NCBI GenBank assembly: GCA_002104945.1
Contig: MCFH01000035.1
Span: 248,001-312,000, forward strand
Direction: 5' to 3'
Source: Piromyces finnis
Taxonomy: Eukaryota > Neocallimastigomycota > Neocallimastigomycetes > Neocallimastigales > Neocallimastigaceae
DNA length: 64,000 bases
Below are positions 1 to 12,489 of the stretch, in pieces. A model generated the notes under the pieces. The model was not told the origin of the DNA, ran no database searches, and saw only the letters and a program-made list of their open reading frames with translations. Made by a program: the position numbers and the translations under genes. How positions within the stretch are numbered: the stretch's first letter is position 1; the number at the start of each line of letters is the position of its first letter.

Positions 1-769
1 TACCATTAGGTTGAGCTGGACGATCAGACCATACTTGATCTACAAGATTTTCCTTGATATTAGTAACTAATTGAAGTTGTTTTGGAGATTCAGATAATTT
101 TTTACTAAGAGCTTCAGATTCAGATATAGAAATAAGTTTTGGGTCAATAGCAACCTTAGCCTTATTTGGTAGAGTATCAATAAGCCATTTTTCCTTAGTT
201 GGAACATCAGCAAGACCACTCTTCATTAATGTCCAATTCTTATCTAATTGCTTAGAAGCTTGTAAATGGTATCTACCATCAGTCCAAAGGCAAGCAAAAT
301 CACCAGCTTTACCTTGGGTAACGATAACTAAACCAGCGGAACCATTAAAGCCAGAAATGAATTCGCGACGTTTATCACAGTCAGAAATATATTCACTTTG
401 GTGGGCGTCTTCAGAAGGAATGATATAAGCCTGAATATCATGCTTTTTCATTAAATTCCTTAACTTTTGTAAGCGTTCAGTGGTATCAATTTGATTCATT
501 TTCTTATTAATTTTTATATTATTTTTTTTTTCAGTGGTATAGAATTTTTTACTTTGATATGGGGATACCAGATTTTTATTAATATAATTATTAAAACCAG
601 GAATGATACTTTTATTGAAAGAATTATACGTGAAAGTATTATTACTACAATCGGTTGGTAAAATAGGTGTTTGTAATAATTTGTATTTATAATAATTACT
701 TTCTTTAATTTTTTTATAAATAAAAATTGTAACCAAAAATAAAATAGATAAAATGAAAAATATATACAT
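1..769 (-). CDS. Xaa-Pro aminopeptidase (aminopeptidase P), N-terminal part, with membrane-anchor extension
   Basis: Partial gene; its 3' part lies beyond base 1. Reading from ATG at 499 gives a creatinase N-terminal domain typical of eukaryotic aminopeptidase P: 'TERLQKLRNLMKKHDIQAYI', 'PSEDAHQSEYISDCDKRREF', 'GFNGSAG' and 'WTDGRYHLQA'. This family removes N-terminal residues preceding proline with a di-metal pita-bread C-terminal domain, which is not in the window. The frame stays open upstream of 499, and a further in-frame ATG at 767-769 adds 90 residues beginning with a hydrophobic stretch (MYIFFILSILFLVTIFIYKK) and a linker rich in N, K and S. An in-frame TAA lies further upstream. The long form would be membrane-anchored or organelle-targeted, the short form cytosolic like most APP1 proteins. 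The family call is strong from the motifs; the start choice is open. Confidence 0.88.
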   Translation of the reverse strand, partial: MYIFFILSILFLVTIFIYKKIKESNYYKYKLLQTPILPTDCSNNTFTYNSFNKSIIPGFNNYINKNLVSPYQSKKFYTTEKKNNIKINKKMNQIDTTERLQKLRNLMKKHDIQAYIIPSEDAHQSEYISDCDKRREFISGFNGSAGLVIVTQGKAGDFACLWTDGRYHLQASKQLDKNWTLMKSGLADVPTKEKWLIDTLPNKAKVAIDPKLISISESEALSKKLSESPKQLQLVTNIKENLVDQVWSDRPAQPNG

Positions 770-2620
770 TAATAAATTTTGATTATGTAAAAAAGATATG
801 ATAAAATAATAATTTTTATAATTATAATTATTGATTAATTGATATTATATGTGTATATGTTTTTTTTTTTTTTTTTTTATTATTGTTATTCTAATAATTT
901 TAACAATTTCTTTTTCTTCTCTCTCCCTCTCTCTCTCTTTTTTTTTTTTTTTTTTTTTATTAATTTTTATTTCTTATTTTATTATATTCTTTTAAAATAA
1001 ATTTAATTCTAAATTTCAAAATAATTCATATTTAACTATAAAACCAAAATTATATAATATAAAAAAAAGTCAATAAATAAAAATATTCAATAAATTATTT
1101 AAAAGTTTATTTAAAGTTTATTATTTTTTTTAAATTTATATATACTTTTATTATTTTTGTATTTAATAAATAATCTTTTCAAACTTTACTGTTCTTTATT
1201 TAATAAAATTATTTTAATATATACAATAAAATAATAAAATTGATAATTATTCATTTATTAAATATTATATAATTAATTTATATAATTAATATCCTATTAG
1301 TATCTAATATTTGCATTAAATAATTTTTATTAATTCTTTATTTTATTTCTATTTTTCATTTATTACTTTTTTGTAACTTTTATTTATATAATATAAAACT
1401 TCATTTAATAGTGTTTTATTTAAAAATACTCTAACTATCTAAAAATTGATGGTAAATCCATTTAATCAATTAAATCATACTTTGCCTTTTAATTATTATT
1501 TTAAAATCTGAAAATATTCAATTTAATTTATTATTTTAATAATTCCCACAATTTTTTTTTACTTAATTTTACCTTTTTTCCTTTTTTTTTACTTTTCTTT
1601 TTTTTTTTTTTCTTTATTATAAATATTATAATTATTATTATTAATTTTATAATTCTTTTTGGAAAATAAAAAAAAAGGTATAGAGTGACAATTTTTTTAA
1701 ATAAAAATTAATAAATTTTAAACATTTTTTTTACCTGATATATTTCTATTTATATTAATAAGCCTCAACAAAATTTTATTTGATAATAAGTTATTAGGAT
1801 TATTAAAATTTAATTTTGAATTTAATTGATTACAAGCCATATTAATTAGTACTTTCTTTTTAATAAATTTGAAATTTTTTAAAAAAAAAATAAAGAGGAA
1901 ATTGAAAAAATATTTTTTTATTTTGAAATTTTCTTATTATTAAATAGTTACGCAGATTAGATTGAAGGATATTTTATTTAAAAAAGAATTATAAAGTTTT
2001 TTTTTTATCAATAATAAAATATTAATGAAAATAAAAAGATTCAAAGAAACTATTAAAAATAGATTATTGTATTATTGTATTCCTAATAAAAAAATATGAA
2101 AATAAAATACAACAAATATAAAATAAAAATCCTTGTTTTTTTTAAAAAAAAAAAAAGTTTTTTAATATGTTTTTAATATTATATATACTACTAGTTTATT
2201 AATAAAAAAATATTTAAACTAAATAGTAATATAGAATGAAATTATTTATAATAGGTGAGCATTCCGAAAATAATTTTTTTTATAAAAACTTTATAAATTA
2301 TAAAAATAATGCATTACTTTGTGAATAGAAAAAATACATTCATTATTTCAATATTATAAAAAAATAATTATCAATTATATCATTATTTTTATATAGATTC
2401 TTTATGATATACTTTAATATTGTTATTAATGCTTTTTGAGAATAAATATTTAATTAATAATAATTTGAATAAAAAAAAATATAATATAAAATCAAATAAA
2501 CATAATCATTAATAAGATATTTTTTTTTATATATAATTTAAAAAATAAATTATCATTTAATTCAACATTTTTATTTTTTCTAATTTTTAAGAACTCAATG
2601 AATTATACATAGGATTATAG
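770..2620. other. AT-rich intergenic stretch with homopolymers
   Basis: No convincing gene. It holds the probable promoter of the aminopeptidase, with T-tracts at about 861-878 and 939-958 and a short CT-rich run at about 917-938. From 1840 downward on the minus strand an ATG opens about 35 codons (starting MACNQLNSKLN) and reaches a CAG|GTAAAA-like donor near 1735. This could be a lone first exon, but I found no matching downstream exon, so I do not annotate a gene. Confidence 0.5.
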
Positions 2621-2730
2621 TTATAATGAGTATAATTAGAGCTATGCAAGCAAACTCTTGTTAATTTAATTGTAATTATAATTAAACTAACAAAAGTTTG
2701 TTTACATAGCTCTAACTGTAACATTATAAT
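2621..2730. repeat. Long imperfect hairpin (inverted duplication)
   Basis: The bases at 2636-2671 pair with 2680-2715, giving 36-base arms around a loop of about 8 bases with only a few mismatches. The core is AGAGCTATG..AAACT.TTGTTA on one side and its complement on the other. Weaker pairing continues outward to about 2621 and 2730 (TTATAATG on both arms). The right arm overlaps the 3' end of a coding-like fragment read on the minus strand, so the left arm looks like an inverted copy of that end. Confidence 0.8.
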
Positions 2731-2838
2731 CTGAAGGATAACCAATAGAAGAATTTAAACTATCATATATTTTAATATCTTCACCATTTTTTTTTTTTGA
2801 AGAGCATTCACTTTTTGTTTCATATGGAACATCACTTG
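2702..2838 (-). pseudogene. Coding-like tail of an unidentified gene, fused to 18S rRNA sequence
   Basis: On the minus strand an open frame of about 45 codons runs from the 18S-like sequence to TAA at 2704-2702. It includes 'KPSDVPYETKSECSSKK' and ends 'SDYNVTVRAM'. Codon and amino-acid use resemble real coding sequence rather than the surrounding A/T filler. There is no start codon of its own: upstream the frame enters the rRNA-derived sequence and hits a TGA. I do not recognise the protein. It is best read as the 3' end of a truncated gene joined to an rRNA fragment, or as sequence carried by a chimeric insertion. The exact junction, near 2838, is uncertain because rRNA similarity fades there. 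Confidence 0.4.
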
Positions 2839-3105
2839 GTTTACCACTTAAGCGGAATCGTACAGCTAGGTTCAAAATTCAACTACAAGCTTTTTAGCTA
2901 CAACAACTTTAATATACGAAATTGCCGCGGTTGCTGGCACCAGACTTGCCCTCCAATTGTTCTTCGATAAGAGGTTTAAATTGTTCTCATTCAATTACAA
3001 GACTATAAAAACCCTGTATTATTATTTATTGTCACTACCTCCCTGTGTCATGATTGGATAATTTACGCACCTGCTTCCTTCCTTAGATGTACCGTCAAAC
3101 TATCT
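2839..3105 (-). pseudogene. Decayed fragment of small-subunit (18S) rRNA gene
   Basis: Read on the minus strand this matches the eukaryotic 18S region around V3-V4: an ACATC.AAGGAAGG.AGCAGG-like start, then CACAGGGAGGTAGTGACAAT, AATACAGGG, CTTGTAATTG, AACAATTGGAGGGC, AAGTCTGGTGCCAGCA, and GTATATTAAAGTTGTTG. It covers only about 260 bases, so it is not a working gene. Decay is visible: the universally conserved GCAGCCGCGG reads GCAACCGCGG, and about 12 bases expected between GGTAATTCC and GCGTATATTAAAG (CAGCTCCAAT region) are missing. It lies between two hairpins and is continuous with a coding-like fragment. Origin by retrotransposition or segmental insertion is inference. Confidence 0.85.
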
Positions 3106-3135
3106 TTTTTGAAATAAGATAGTTTGACGGTACAT
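3087..3135. repeat. Perfect 20-bp inverted repeat (stem-loop)
   Basis: The arm ATGTACCGTCAAACTATCTT at 3087-3106 is followed by a 9-base loop and its exact complement at 3116-3135. The left arm overlaps the edge of the 18S fragment. The outer bases (ACGGTACATC read on the minus strand) resemble the 18S segment ACGGCTACCACATC that precedes the fragment, suggesting that the arm derives from rRNA and was then duplicated in inverse. Confidence 0.95.
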
Positions 3136-4408
3136 TTGTAATTCTATAAGAAAAAAAGTTTAAGAAAATACAGTTCAAATAATATTTTCTTTTCTATATA
3201 AAGAAAGAAAAAAATTTTTGCGGTAAAAAAGTAATAAACTTACATTAAAGAATCTTCTAAAAAAAAAGAAAATATTCGTTAAATCTGAACCAATGAATAT
3301 TTATTATTTTTTAGGTGTGAAAAAAAGAAAAAAAAAGAAATTACTATTATGATAATAAAGGAGATATATTAAGAAAATAATGTAAATTGAATACTAGGGT
3401 TGGGTTAAAAAGACTAAAAAAACCTTTGTAAGTGTAAAAATGATTAAAAATTCATATTATTTTTATTTCTTATGTATTTCTTTAAAAATCAATCATATAA
3501 AAGAAATATATTATAATTGTGAAAGAATATAATAATATCTTTTAATGGAATGAAAAAACTTTATAGTATCGTATTTATAAACATTTAAATGATACAATTC
3601 ATTAATTACATTAAGTATTAAGTATTTTTGTAATACGGTACAATTCACTAGTATATACAACACATATTACTTAATATTGAGCCATTTATAATTTAATTTT
3701 TGTTTAAATTAAAATCCATCCGCTTTATTATCTTTTATAATTAACTTTATCTTAAAAAAAACTGAACCTTATTTCAAATAATTTAATGATTTAATATTTT
3801 ATAAAAACAATTGTGAAATAAATAGTATGAGTGGATGATAAATATTTTTAAAGATAAATTAAAAATTAAATAGAAAATGAATAAGCAATTCATTAATTAT
3901 ATTAATTAATATATTTGACAAAATATTACTTTTGTATTTTATATACTAATGAATTGTTATATCTATACTTCTTATTTATTATGATTAAATTTACATATTA
4001 ACCATACAACTTTCCAATTTATATTACTGGTGTATTTTTAAGATTTTAGCCAAATAAATTAAAAAAAAAATTAATTGTTTTACTTTATTCTTTTAATTAA
4101 AAATTATTAATTACATTATAACCCTAATTGGTTTTTTTTTTTAGTTACACAAATTAAAAACTTAAAAATATTATTAAATCTTATTATATATATTTTTGGT
4201 ATTTTTTGTAATCAGAAATTTTCTTTATCCATATAAAATTTCATTATTTTTTCTTTTATTTTTTTTAAATAAATAAAAAATAATAAAAGTAATTATTACT
4301 TAAACAGTTTAATTACTAATATACAGGAAATTTTTAAAGTATCACTAAATATTTTAAATGTTCCTAATTACACAATAATCAAAATAAAATAATAATAAAA
4401 AAAAAAAA
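3136..4408. other. AT-rich intergenic region upstream of the ABC transporter
   Basis: Contains no frame I can support. It consists of A/T-rich sequence with scattered short runs and should hold the promoter and 5' leader of the transporter gene. An A-rich stretch sits immediately before its ATG, as is common in AT-rich genomes. Confidence 0.5.
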
Positions 4409-7400
4409 ATGAAATCAAATAAATCTGAAAAGGTCCATAATAAAAAGGAAAATAGGGGAAAAAAGGAAAAAAAAGAAAAAAAACCGATAATTTTCGGTGA
4501 TGAAGAAGTCCAAAATATTCCTTTTTCTCAAATTTTTAAATATTCTAATGGGAAAGAAAAATTAATGACCTTATTTGGTATTATAAGTTCCATCATTCAA
4601 GGTTGTGCTTTTCCATTAATGTAAGCTTATTTAAATATTCATTGATACAGGAGATAAATAAAATTTTCATTAATATTAAAAAATAATATTAATATTAATA
4701 TATTTATTTATCTAAAAAGAAAATTATGATACCTATATTAATAATTATCAATTCTAAAATAAAAAAAAAAATATGATACTAATTTACTCTTTTGTTACAG
4801 TATTTATAATTTAGGTGATATGACAGATTCTTTCATTTCTCTCGTTGTTAACTTAAAGTTAAAAAAAATTACAGGGATTGATAATGATAATGTTTTGCAA
4901 GACATAATGAGTGTGGTTAGTTCCGGTAATCTTACTAATGTTGTAAATCTCGAACAAAAATATCCCAATTATGATCTTCAAAACCTTTATAATAATTTTA
5001 GACAATCCGATTATGCTAGTTATGATTTTAATGCCACCAATGGATTTGAATTCAAAAAAGTTGACGATATTTTCCATGAATTATACAAATATTTTGTTTT
5101 ATTTGCTGTCATTGCCATAGTTTCCTTTATCACCACATTTATCTATAATGCCTTTTTAGATGTTTCAGCTCTTCGTCAATCAACTAAAATACGTTCTTTA
5201 GTCTTTAAATCTTTAATGAAACAAGATATTCCATGGCATGAAAAAGCCAATCCCGGAGAATTATCATCTAGAATAATTAGTGATACCTTATTAATTGAAG
5301 ATGGTATCGGTTCAAAAATTGGTATGTTATATCAAAATCTTACCACATTTGTTTTTTGCATGATAATTGCATTTATCAGCGGTTGGAAATTATCGTTATA
5401 CATGTCAGGAACTTTCATTTTAGTAACTATTGTAGTTATCATCATGAGTACTGTTTTAGCTAATATCACTAAAAAGGCTCAAGATTCCTATGCTACTGCT
5501 GGTGGTATTGCCCAAGAAACATTTTCTCAAGCTCGTACTGTTGTTTCATTCGGTAATGAGCAAAAAGAAAGTGATCGCTATACCCAAAAATTAATGCCAA
5601 CCTTAAAGTTAGGTATGAAAAAATCACATATTTTAGGTATCAGTATGGGTTTGATTTTTGGTGTTGCATACTTTTCCTACAGTATTGCATTTATTAAAGG
5701 TGGACAATTTGTTAATAAGGGAGAATTGATTGCTGGTGATGTTCTTAAGATTTTAATGAGTGTTATGTTTGGTGCTTCTTCCTTCGGTATGTGTGGTACT
5801 TCTTTCACAGCTATTAGCGCTGCTACTGGCGCTGCTGCTATTTTATTCCACATTATCCAAAGAGAACCAAAAATTAATAAAGAATCAGGAGAATGCCCAT
5901 CCCAACCTCTTAAAGGTCATATCGAATTCCGCGATGTCCATTTCACTTATCCTTCCAGACCGGATACCGAAATTTTAAAGGGCATTAATTTCAAATGTCT
6001 CCCGGGACAAACAATTGCCTTAGTAGGTGCTTCCGGTTCTGGTAAATCTACAATTGTTCAACTCTTGGAAAGATACTATGAAAAAAGCGATGGTCAAATT
6101 TTAATCGATGGTAAAGAAATTGAAGGCTATAACATTCCATGGTTACGCTCACAAATTGGATTAGTATCACAAGAACCAATCTTATTTGATGCTACTATTG
6201 CTGAAAACATTGCTATTACCTGCCCAGGTGCTACTCCAGAACAAATTGAAACAGCTGCCAAATTAGCTAATGCTCATGAATTTATTTCTAAATTAAGTCA
6301 TGGTTATCAAACAAAGACTGGAGAAAAGGGATTACAATTAAGTGGAGGACAAAAACAACGTATTTGTATAGCTCGTGCATTAATTTCCAATCCAAATATT
6401 TTGTTATTGGATGAAGCCACCTCAGCCTTAGATAATCAATCAGAAAAAATTATTCAAAAAGCTTTAGATTCTGTTTCGGTTGGAAGAACCACGATTGTTA
6501 TTGCCCATCGTCTTACAACAGTAAGAAATGCTCATTGCATTATCGTTATGAATAAGGGCACTATAGTTGAATGTGGTACTCATGAAGAATTAATGGCTAA
6601 GGGAAATACATACTATCATCTTGTCAAGAACCAAGAATTAAAGGCTGAAAATATTAAAGATTTAACCAATGAGATGACCGAAGAAATTAATGATGATTCT
6701 ATAAAATATTCCGATGCTAATGATAATTTTGAAAACATTGCCTCATCCAATTCTGAACTTATCGTTAAGCAAAAAGGCACAGGATCCGAAGCTCAATCAA
6801 CTTCTATAAATGAATCTAAAAATATTGACTGGCGTCGTCCTTACCTTGATTACAATAAACCTGTTTGGTTTAAAAATATCATCGGTATCATTGGATCATT
6901 ATTCAACGGTTGTATGCAACCTGTATGCGCCTACATTTACGCTTCTGCTATCAATGCCTTCAACAAACAAGGCAATGATTTATTAGACAGTACCAAATTC
7001 TGGGGTTTAATGTTTATGGTATTAGCACTTGCTAATTTCATTGCAGCTTACTTTAAGAATTATGGTTTCTCTTCTGCTGGTGAATATTTATTATATATTT
7101 TCCGTAAAGAAATGTATGATTCTATGATTAAACAAGATATTAGTTTCTTTGATACTGGCGATAAATTATTCGCCGATAGTAATAACAACTCCTCTACAAA
7201 TGTCAACTCCAATGATAGTAGTAATAATACTAGCGTCGGTACTTTAACGGCTAAACTTTCAACTGAAACAACTTTAGCTCAAGGTTTAAACCTTAACTTT
7301 GGAACCATTCTTGAAACTATCACTGGTGTTATTGTTTGTTTTGTCATTGCTTTCTGTCACGGATGGAAACTTTCATTAATTTTATTAGCCTTCACACCTT

Positions 7401-8641
7401 TCCTTTTCATCGGGGTCTACATCCAAATGAAGGAAATGGCAAGTAAGAATGATGAAAAACGTCGCATCTTTGAAAATAGTACAAAGATTGCAGTTGAAGC
7501 TATTCTTGGAGTTAAGACAGTCAATGCTCTTAACTTAGAAGATCGTTTCTCCACCCTATATGATAATAATTTGGTAGAGCCACAAAAACGCATTGAACAT
7601 AAGCATTATACATCTGGTCTTGGAATTGGTTTTGGTAACGCAATGAGTTTCATTTCCTATGGTGTTGGATTTTATTTTGGTTTTGTTTTCCTTAAGAACG
7701 GTGAATTAGATTTTGAAAGTATGTTTAGAGTCGTCATGGCTATTATTTTCACATCTAATACTATTGGACAAGCTAGTACTGCTGGTCCTGATTTTGTTAA
7801 AGCTGTAGATGCTTTCAAACGTATCCTTCGTATGATCAGTCGTCAACCAAAGATTGATGCAAGTGATCCAAAGGGTATTCAAAAAGAATCATTTAATGGT
7901 AAAGTTTCTTTCAATCAACTTCGTTTCTCATATCCATCTCGTCCAGATATTACTGTATTACGTATGGGAAGTGAAAATATTGAAATACAAAAAGGCAAGA
8001 CATTAGCTCTTGTTGGTGGATCTGGTTGTGGTAAAAGTACATTAATTGGTTTATTATTACGTTGGTATGACGCCCAATGTGGTGATATTAAAATTGACGG
8101 AGAGAAAAATACAAATTATAATATTAAATGGTTACGTCAACAGATTGGTATTGTAAGTCAAGAGCCATGTCTTTTCAATATTTCCATAAAGGATAATATT
8201 CGTTATGGTAAGGATGATGCTAGTGATGAAGAAATTCAAGAGGCTGCTAAAAAAGCCAATATTCATAACTTTATCATGTCCTTACCAGAAGGTTATGATA
8301 CTTTAGTAGGTGGAGAAGGTACATCCCAAATGAGTGGTGGACAAAAACAACGTATTGCCATTGCTCGTGCTATTATTCGTAGCCCAAAAATATTATTATT
8401 AGACGAAGCTACTTCCGCCTTAGATGCCGAATCCGAATTGGTTGTTCAAAACGCTTTAGAAGAAGCTTCCCAAGGACGTACTATTATTACCATTGCTCAT
8501 CGTTTATCCACTATTAAAAATGCTGATATTATTGTCGTTATGAGAGAAGGTAGAATTGTCGAAAAAGGTAATCACGAAGAATTATTAAAAAAGAAAGGTG
8601 ATTATTATGAAATGATTTTAGCCGGTGATAACGGAGTTTAA
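4409..8641 (+). CDS. ABCB-type full ABC transporter (multidrug/peptide exporter)
   Basis: Two exons, 4409-4620 and 4801-8641, joined across a 180-base GTAAGC..TTACAG intron, give 1,350 residues in the order TMD-NBD-TMD-NBD. NBD1 has Walker A GASGSGKST near residue 480, signature LSGGQKQR near 585 and Walker B ILLLDEATSALD. NBD2 has GGSGCGKST near 1143, MSGGQKQR near 1249 and the same Walker B; both have the H-loop IAHRLTT/IAHRLST. Both catalytic sites look intact. Family members pump hydrophobic drugs, lipids or peptides across the plasma membrane or organelles at the cost of ATP. The N-terminus is lysine-rich and cytosolic. An N/S-rich insertion follows 'QDISFFDTGDKLFADS' in the second TMD half, just before the conserved G.LT..LS segment. 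Closest known types are ABCB1, fungal Pmd1 and Ste6; the substrate is unknown. Confidence 0.95.
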
Positions 8642-10414
<1,773 letters not shown>

Positions 10415-12489
10415 ATGCTTGATGTTAATACTATAAAAACTAAAATGTCAAAAGACAGTTTAGATGCAATAATTAAAAAATTAATGAAGAATTTCTTGGT
10501 GAAAAAAATAAAATTTCAAGATTATCTTCACAAAGTTCAAAGAAAAACTCTATTGATACTATAAAAATTAAAAAGGCAAGAGAAAGTTTAGATGCAATAC
10601 TTAAAAAATTTAATGAAGAATTTCTTGGTGAAAAAAATAAAATTTCAAGGTTATCCTCACATAGTTCAAAGAAAGCTTCTATTGATTTAGATGTGTCTTC
10701 TAAAAAAAAGAAACGTTGGGGACATATATTTTTACCAGAAGATATTTCCAATTTTCAAAAATTAAAAGAAATAGATTCTGAAAATAAGGAAAATAAGATA
10801 AAAAATGAATTAATAAAATGTCTAAGTTTATATATTGATAAATTAGATAAAGAAATTTTATATAAAGAAAGTGAAAAAGGACATTTATTTATAAATAAAA
10901 GTGTCTATAGAAAAGCGAATTCTAAAAAAAGGTTATTTTTTGGATGCATATGCATGAATCAAAAACTATCAAATTTTTCTGAAAAAAGAAAAGATAATTA
11001 TATTCACAAAAACATACTAACTGTTAAAGGTATAATAAATATTAATGATATTATAATTAATAATGTTTGTCTATCAACTATTATTAATGAGAAAGACATT
11101 ATTAATCATAAAGTTAATATGGAAAATGTTTTAATAGGATATATTGAAAATTTAGTTAATAATATAAAAATATTTATTATTAGTGGTTATCAACGTTCTT
11201 ATGTTAATATGGGAGAATATATAGAATTGATAGAAAAAATTATTAATACAATAAAGGTTTTAGTTCATAAAAGTATTTATTGGGATGTTTTAAAAACTTA
11301 CAGGAATATAATTAATTATTTATTGTGTATTATTAAGAATTCCTTGGATAATAATGAAGGTATAAATTCTAAAATAGATATGTTTACATATTTATTATTA
11401 AAACTTGCTAAAACAATTAGTAAATATAATGAAAAATGCCAAACTCAATATTCAGAGCTGATTGATAGCTTAAATAAAATTGTGGAATATAATCCTACTG
11501 TCAAATCATTAATTAATGATTTAAATGAAAATGATTCTTGTTTAACTAGTAATGAAATTATTGTATTAACTTTTGATAAGTTAGTTCAATTTATAGATGA
11601 AAGTTTAGATGATAAATTTAACCAATTAAAAATTGGAAATAGTGAGGATGATAATCAATGCAACAATTATAATGGAAATAAAAATGATCGTAACCTTAAT
11701 CAAATTATTAACCACAATAAAATCAAAAATTTAAGTATCAATAAAGATGATCAATTTAATGATGATAACAAATCTAATAATGAAAAATCTGAAGTTGAAG
11801 ATGAATCTAATATTGAAAAATCTGAAGTTGAAGATGAATCTAATATTGAAAAATCTGAAGTTGAAGATGAATCCAATATTGAAAAATATGAAGTTGAAGA
11901 TGAATCTAATAATGAAAAATCTGAAGTTGAAGATGAATCTAATATTGAAAAATCTGAAGTTGAAGATGAATCTAGTATTGAAAAATCTGAAGTTGAAGAT
12001 GAATCTAGTATTGAAAAATCTGAAGTTGAAGATGAATCTAGTATTGAAAAATCTGAAGTTGAAGATGAATCTAATAATGAAAAATCTGAAGTTGAAGATG
12101 AATCTAATAATGAAAAATCTGAAGTTGAAGATGAATCTAATATTGAAAAATCTGAAGTTGAAGATGAATCTAATATTGAAAAATCTGAAGTTGAAGATGA
12201 ATCTAATATTGAAAAATCTGAAGTTGAAGATGAATCTAGTATTGAAAAATCTGAAGTTGAAGATGAATCTAATATTGAAAAATCTGAAGTTGAAGATGAA
12301 TCTAATATTGAAAAATCTGAAGTTGAAGATGAATCCAATAATGAAAAATCTGAAGTTGAAGACGAATCTAATATTTCAATTAATGAAATAAGAAAAACCT
12401 TATTTATTTATGAATATAATATTACTAGTAAAAACAATTTACAATTCATTAATAATATTAATAATGTCAAAGTTTCTTCCGATGAATAA
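10415..12489 (+). pseudogene. Acidic 11-residue repeat protein, frame broken by one base near the start
   Basis: The long frame ending at 12489 has no ATG at its front; the first in-frame ATG is well inside ('CICMNQKL'). Upstream, ATG at 10415 starts a different frame that matches the main frame after one base is gained near 10485. A tandem copy shows this: copy 1 reads 'SLDAIIKK', then breaks, while copy 2 (about 10585-10690) reads 'SLDAILKKFNEEFLGEKNK' intact, and the DNA differs by one T in the T-run after AAAAAA. The protein then has a helical, lysine-rich body of about 340 residues, 18 acidic repeats and a short tail. I do not recognise the family. It has no introns, signal peptide or membrane segment. 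Either a slightly broken gene or an assembly error in a homopolymer. Confidence 0.6.
11773..12366 (+). repeat. Coding minisatellite, 18 x 33 bp
   Basis: Eighteen head-to-tail 33-bp units encode SNIEKSEVEDE with variation mainly at positions 2-3 (SNI, SNN, SSI) and one Y for S in unit 4. Most unit-to-unit differences are single bases, showing recent expansion. The repeat is open in more than one frame and on the other strand, which produces shadow reading frames that are not genes. The encoded region is strongly acidic and predicted disordered or helical. Confidence 0.97.

Noticed and set aside
11747-12391. Long frames in other phases and on the opposite strand over the minisatellite
   Set aside because: Shadows of a stop-free 33-bp repeat; their ends coincide with the repeat array.
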